A program made the translations under genes and the position numbers. A stretch of 9,886 nucleotides of DNA from NCBI GenBank assembly GCA_002350465.1, contig DEEW01000191.1, positions 5,035 to 14,920 on the forward strand. The letters are read 5' to 3'. Source of the stretch: Lachnospiraceae bacterium UBA2868. Its GTDB lineage: Bacteria; Bacillota_A; Clostridia; Lachnospirales; Lachnospiraceae. Below, one piece after another: positions 6,946 through 9,886 of the stretch (the first letter of the stretch is position 1; every line of letters begins with the position of its first letter). The notes below the pieces were generated by a model. It had not been told where the DNA came from. It saw only the letters and a list, made by a program, of their open reading frames with translations, and made no database searches.

Positions 6946-7427
6946 GATTCCTGTTTTTTCTCCAAAGTCATTTTTCTGCTGATAAAGTTATAAACCATAA
7001 CGACGCCTGTAGCGAACATCTTGACACCGGCTGTCACATAGTCGGGAAAACGGGCTACGATATCGGGAAGGAACCTTTCCAATCCATGCACTCCGAAGAA
7101 CATTATTGCCGAATTGATTCCCATTCCAACAAGCGACAGAAGCACAAATATGGTAAACTCCTTGGTCCGGTTCATGTCATCACGTCTCTCAAATACAAAC
7201 TTCATGCTCATAATGTAGTTATACACAAGGGAAATACAGAACCCGAAAACGCTTCCTACGGTAGCGGCCGTTGCCACATTCATGCCAAGTGTGCGGCATA
7301 TCTTGGAAACTATGAGCGTAATAACAAAGTCTATAATAAACGATGTGCCTCCCACAAAACCGAACTTAAGTATTTGGGCTGCAAGCTTTTTTCCTTTTTC
7401 TTTCTTATCGATCGTATTATCCGTCAT
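6942..7427 (-). CDS. GtrA family membrane protein (putative polyprenyl-phosphate-sugar flippase)
   Basis: This 161-residue protein is the usual GtrA length and has four predicted membrane helices at about 18-42, 52-72, 91-112 and 131-150. Typical family signatures are FGFVGGTSFIIDF in helix 1, YNYIMSMKFVF at the end of helix 2 and YNFISRKMTL at the end of helix 4. Lys/Arg-rich ends point to the cytoplasm. GtrA proteins are thought to move undecaprenyl-phosphate-linked sugars across the membrane, alongside a DPM-like synthase and an outward-facing transferase. Both partner types are present in this operon. The start overlaps the upstream stop as ATGA, with AAAGGA about 11 bases upstream. The stop overlaps the lipoprotein start the same way. 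The family is confident; the exact substrate is unknown. Confidence 0.9.
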   Translation of the reverse strand: MTDNTIDKKEKGKKLAAQILKFGFVGGTSFIIDFVITLIVSKICRTLGMNVATAATVGSVFGFCISLVYNYIMSMKFVFERRDDMNRTKEFTIFVLLSLVGMGINSAIMFFGVHGLERFLPDIVARFPDYVTAGVKMFATGVVMVYNFISRKMTLEKKQES

Positions 7428-8659
7428 TTTATATTATTTCCTTTAAACGCCGTCACAATCTGACGGTTTTTTATTGTTCTTATCGTAACGTATGTAAATG
7501 CCAGCGTAAATGCGTAATACAATATACCTACGCATATTTTTGAAGCATTATTCTCATTAAACACTCTGAGAGCGAAAAAAACAGCCATGACAAGCACTGC
7601 AAATACCAAAAACCATGCCGGATCTCTCTCATTCTGGTCCGTATCGCCACCCGGGCACACAAATGCTGCTGCCGCCGGAAGTACAAAAAAATCATAGGTC
7701 CTGTGGTAAGTAAGGATGAGGGACCAGAGAATAAGCAGTGAAATCAATATGTTTTCACTGTTTTGCGGAAGCTTTAGTGTTACCGCAACAAGCAATATTC
7801 CGATTACAAGAGCCACAACATAACAAAGAGGGCTTCCGAATAAAACCCCCAGATCGATCCCGCCCTCGGTGGCCAGATTTGAAGCCACTTCAAGCGGAGC
7901 TTTTATCATATACACAAAACTCTTGCCGGCCCTTACCGCAAACACCCCGGTCAGGACAACGTGTGCCGCAACTGAAAGAGCAAGCTCTTTATATCTCTTT
8001 TTATATATAAAGTATAACGCAAGGGGAGCCGTCAGCGTGTATTTATAGTACGATACAAAAAGGCATAGGGCTGTAAGTACACATCCTGCCGGGCTTTTTT
8101 TCACATCTTTTTTTTCGGTATATACCGCCATCATAAAGAAGAAGAAGGCAAACAGCGTATGTTGCCCGACACCAAGCTGGTTCCTGTAGGGAGTGCCCGC
8201 CAGCATCAACAGTATGGCGGCAGTATATTCATAAATATCCGCATTTTCAAAAAATGTTCTTCTAAGAAGAATAACTATTCCTGCCGTAAATGCCAGATTA
8301 AGGGCAAGCCACAGACACCTAGCCGCCGCAGGAGCCAAATAGGTCATGGGAAATAACAGCATTAAAAGCGTTGGAAACTGATTTGCCTCCATCTTCTGCG
8401 TAAGTCCCCTGTCGGTGTACATCCGGTAAAACTCTGCAAGTGCCGGTGATTCCGATTCGGTTATCTGCGGAAGATATGACATTTCATAAGGATCCATTCC
8501 GTCTCTTAGTGCCCTTGCCGCATCCCACTGAAAATCCTGGGAAAACTCCAAGGCATTCCTTGCGCCCTGAAATACCGACACCGCGGCACAAAGCGCAAGA
8601 AATGCCAATATGATCGATCTAATGGTACGGTTATCCTTCCAGTGCCTTAACAACTGCAT
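7424..8659 (-). CDS. GT87-family (DUF2029) polytopic glycosyltransferase, polyprenyl-phosphate-sugar dependent
   Basis: This integral membrane protein has about 9-11 hydrophobic segments. Family features in order, numbered from the upstream Met at 8689, are DFQWDAARALRDGMDPYE after the first membrane helix (52-69), LGVGQHTLF (172-180), YYKYTLTAPLALYFIYKKRYKEL (214-235 or so) and YHRTYDFFVLPA (328-339). These match the GT87 pattern of an acidic extracytoplasmic loop, a GQ motif, a membrane-embedded Lys-Thr-Pro-like stretch and an HxxYD motif. Characterised GT87 enzymes such as PimE use polyprenyl-phosphate-mannose and add sugar on the outer face; the donor here is unknown. The start is uncertain. 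An ATG at 8689 would overlap the mutase by 59 bases and the ATG at 8659 by 29; neither has a convincing ribosome site. I chose 8659 because it leaves a short basic leader before the first helix. The stop overlaps the GtrA start as ATGA. Confidence 0.85.
   Translation of the reverse strand: MQLLRHWKDNRTIRSIILAFLALCAAVSVFQGARNALEFSQDFQWDAARALRDGMDPYEMSYLPQITESESPALAEFYRMYTDRGLTQKMEANQFPTLLMLLFPMTYLAPAAARCLWLALNLAFTAGIVILLRRTFFENADIYEYTAAILLMLAGTPYRNQLGVGQHTLFAFFFFMMAVYTEKKDVKKSPAGCVLTALCLFVSYYKYTLTAPLALYFIYKKRYKELALSVAAHVVLTGVFAVRAGKSFVYMIKAPLEVASNLATEGGIDLGVLFGSPLCYVVALVIGILLVAVTLKLPQNSENILISLLILWSLILTYHRTYDFFVLPAAAAFVCPGGDTDQNERDPAWFLVFAVLVMAVFFALRVFNENNASKICVGILYYAFTLAFTYVTIRTIKNRQIVTAFKGNNIK
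7450..7472 (+). terminator. Intrinsic-terminator-like hairpin on the plus strand, inside the 3' end of the GT87 gene
   Basis: The plus strand has a perfect 6-bp inverted repeat, CCGTCA / TGACGG, with a 5-base loop, directly followed by six T. That is the layout of a short rho-independent terminator for rightward (antisense) transcription. No plus-strand gene precedes it, so it would only matter for antisense RNA. In the sense mRNA the same hairpin forms upstream of the GtrA ribosome site (AAAGGA at about 7438-7443). It lies in coding sequence, so it may be coincidental. Confidence 0.25.
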
Positions 8660-9886
8660 CTTTAAAGCTTTCAAGTTTCCTGTTAGCATCTTCCAGATTG
8701 TCGCCCTTTATACCCATGTAAAACTTGATCTTGGGCTCTGTTCCCGAAGGCCTTGCACAACACCAGCTGTCATTTTCAATCTCAAAATACAGTACATTGG
8801 ACTTCGGAAGCCCGGTAGGTGTTACTTCACCCGTTGCCAGGTCTGTGATTGTGTCCTTCTCGTAGTCTCTGAACTTAAGCACTTTTAAGCCGTCAAACTC
8901 TTTGGGCGGATTGCTGCGGAGCTTTTCCATCATATCCTTTATCTGCTGTGCTCCGTCAATGCCCTTGAGAGTAATGGTATGTATGCCTTCCATGTAGTAG
9001 CCGAAACGCTCATAAATCTTGAGCATCTGATCCCATACGGTTATATTGTTGTACTTGCACCATGCTGCAACTTCACACAGGCACATTACCGCAACAACAG
9101 CGTCCTTGTCTCTGGCATGGGTTCCCGCAAGACATCCGTAGCTTTCCTCAAGCCCGAATACATACTCATAGTCGTGATTCTGTTCAAAATACTTGATCTG
9201 CTCTCCGATATACTTAAATCCGGTGAGTACCTCGATCAGCTTAATGCCATATGCTTTTGTAATTGCATCGGCGAGATTGGTCGTAACGATGGTTTTGATG
9301 AGAGCACCGTTTGCCGGAAGGGTACCCATCTCTTTTCTCTCACGGAGAATATACTCTGCAATAAGCATACCGGACATATTTCCTGTAAACGGTATATATT
9401 CACCTGTTGCCGAATCCTTCGCATATATTCCCAGTCTGTCCGCATCCGGATCTGTAGCAAGGACTATGTCCGCATCCTTTTCCTTCGCCAGCTTAAGAGC
9501 CAGAGTGAAGGCCTTGGGATCTTCGGGATTGGGGTACTCAAGAGTAGTAAATTCGGGATCCGGAAGTTCCTGCTCGGGAACCACATACACATGCTTGAAT
9601 CCCAGCTCCGACAGTATCCGCCTTACCGGGAGATTTCCGGTTCCGTGGAACGGAGTGTAAACGATCTTGATAGAATCGGCCACAGCCTTAATTATCTCGG
9701 GATGAATGATCTGCTTCTTGAGTTCGACCATATACTTGTCATCGATTTCTTTTCCGATCACATTGTAGAGCTTGTCCGCTATGGCTTCTTCCTTGCTCAT
9801 TGTTTTAACTTCGTTGTAATCGGCAACAGCTGCAACTTCACCGATAATATCCGTATCTCTGGGGGATGTGATCTGAGCACCGTCTT
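8631..9886 (-). CDS. Phosphoglucomutase/phosphomannomutase (phospho-sugar mutase), 5' end outside window
   Basis: This cytoplasmic enzyme interconverts hexose-6-phosphate and hexose-1-phosphate, feeding nucleotide-sugar synthesis. The open frame runs uninterrupted to the right edge, and its first visible residues, DGAQITSPRDTDIIGEV, belong to the conserved phosphohexomutase core, so the gene starts beyond the window. About 417 C-terminal residues are visible. They include VYTPFHGTG, the metal-binding loop DPDADR, the sugar-binding motif GLEESYGC and the phosphate-binding RPSGTEPKIKFY near the C-terminus. The catalytic serine loop (TASHNP in this family) would lie in the missing part. Low-GC Gram-positive homologues (PgcA type) are usually about 560-580 residues, so roughly 150 are absent. 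An internal Met at 9800 is not the true start. The sequence does not decide between glucose and mannose preference. The stop lies inside the start region of the downstream GT87 gene. Confidence 0.95.
   Translation of the reverse strand, partial: DGAQITSPRDTDIIGEVAAVADYNEVKTMSKEEAIADKLYNVIGKEIDDKYMVELKKQIIHPEIIKAVADSIKIVYTPFHGTGNLPVRRILSELGFKHVYVVPEQELPDPEFTTLEYPNPEDPKAFTLALKLAKEKDADIVLATDPDADRLGIYAKDSATGEYIPFTGNMSGMLIAEYILRERKEMGTLPANGALIKTIVTTNLADAITKAYGIKLIEVLTGFKYIGEQIKYFEQNHDYEYVFGLEESYGCLAGTHARDKDAVVAVMCLCEVAAWCKYNNITVWDQMLKIYERFGYYMEGIHTITLKGIDGAQQIKDMMEKLRSNPPKEFDGLKVLKFRDYEKDTITDLATGEVTPTGLPKSNVLYFEIENDSWCCARPSGTEPKIKFYMGIKGDNLEDANRKLESFKDAVVKALEG

Noticed and set aside
9193..9660. 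Plus-strand open frame of 155 codons
   Set aside because: It is antisense to the conserved core of the phospho-sugar mutase, and its Ser-rich translation has no family features.
8631..9800. Mutase starting at the ATG at 9800
   Set aside because: The frame stays open to the window edge and encodes conserved mutase sequence (GAQITSPRDT) upstream of that Met, so the true start is outside the window.
1..9886. Possible CRISPR array, insertion sequence, tRNA or integrated element
   Set aside because: I saw no direct repeat series, terminal inverted repeats, transposase or integrase motifs or tRNA-like folds; the window is filled by coding sequence of uniform style.

Overview
The window is a compact run of eleven genes, all on the minus strand, so transcription goes from high to low coordinates. 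It looks like the interior of one long operon for building and modifying a cell-surface polysaccharide or glycolipid. Both end genes are cut by the window edges. No stretch of even 50 bases lacks coding potential, and I see no RNA gene, mobile element, CRISPR array or clear promoter. The moderate base composition (mid-40s % GC by eye), strong AAGGAGG-type ribosome binding sites, the lipobox lipoprotein and the low-GC Gram-positive type of phospho-sugar mutase suggest a Firmicute, most likely a Lachnospiraceae/Butyrivibrio-like clostridium. That assignment is inference from style, not a database match.

Layout in transcription order. (1) 9886-8631: C-terminal part of a phosphoglucomutase/phosphomannomutase, supplying hexose-1-phosphate. 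(2) 8659-7424: polytopic GT87-type (DUF2029) glycosyltransferase. (3) 7427-6942: GtrA family membrane protein. (4) 6945-5773: secreted lipoprotein with a SASA/CE6-type carbohydrate esterase domain. (5) 5749-4967: GT2 enzyme resembling dolichyl-phosphate sugar synthases. (6) 4970-4203: flippase-like membrane protein of the LPG_synthase_TM/UPF0104 family. (7) 4206-2809: unrecognised N-terminal domain fused to an aminoglycoside/choline-kinase-fold kinase. (8) 2804-2412: small HAD phosphatase of the EcbF/BcbF capsule type. (9) 2421-1696: sugar-type nucleotidyltransferase. (10) 1685-219: two-part GT2 glycosyltransferase. (11) 222-1: start of another GT2 glycosyltransferase.

Two modules stand out. 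Genes 2-5 would make, flip and use a polyprenyl-phosphate-linked sugar outside the membrane, with an esterase trimming acyl groups there. Genes 7-9 form a kinase/phosphatase/nucleotidyltransferase cassette of the sort that activates a small phosphorylated metabolite for transfer to a glycan; its substrate cannot be read from the sequence. Genes 10-11 are probably cytoplasmic chain-building transferases. Most junctions are 4-base ATGA overlaps or similar, so the set is probably translated as one coupled unit.
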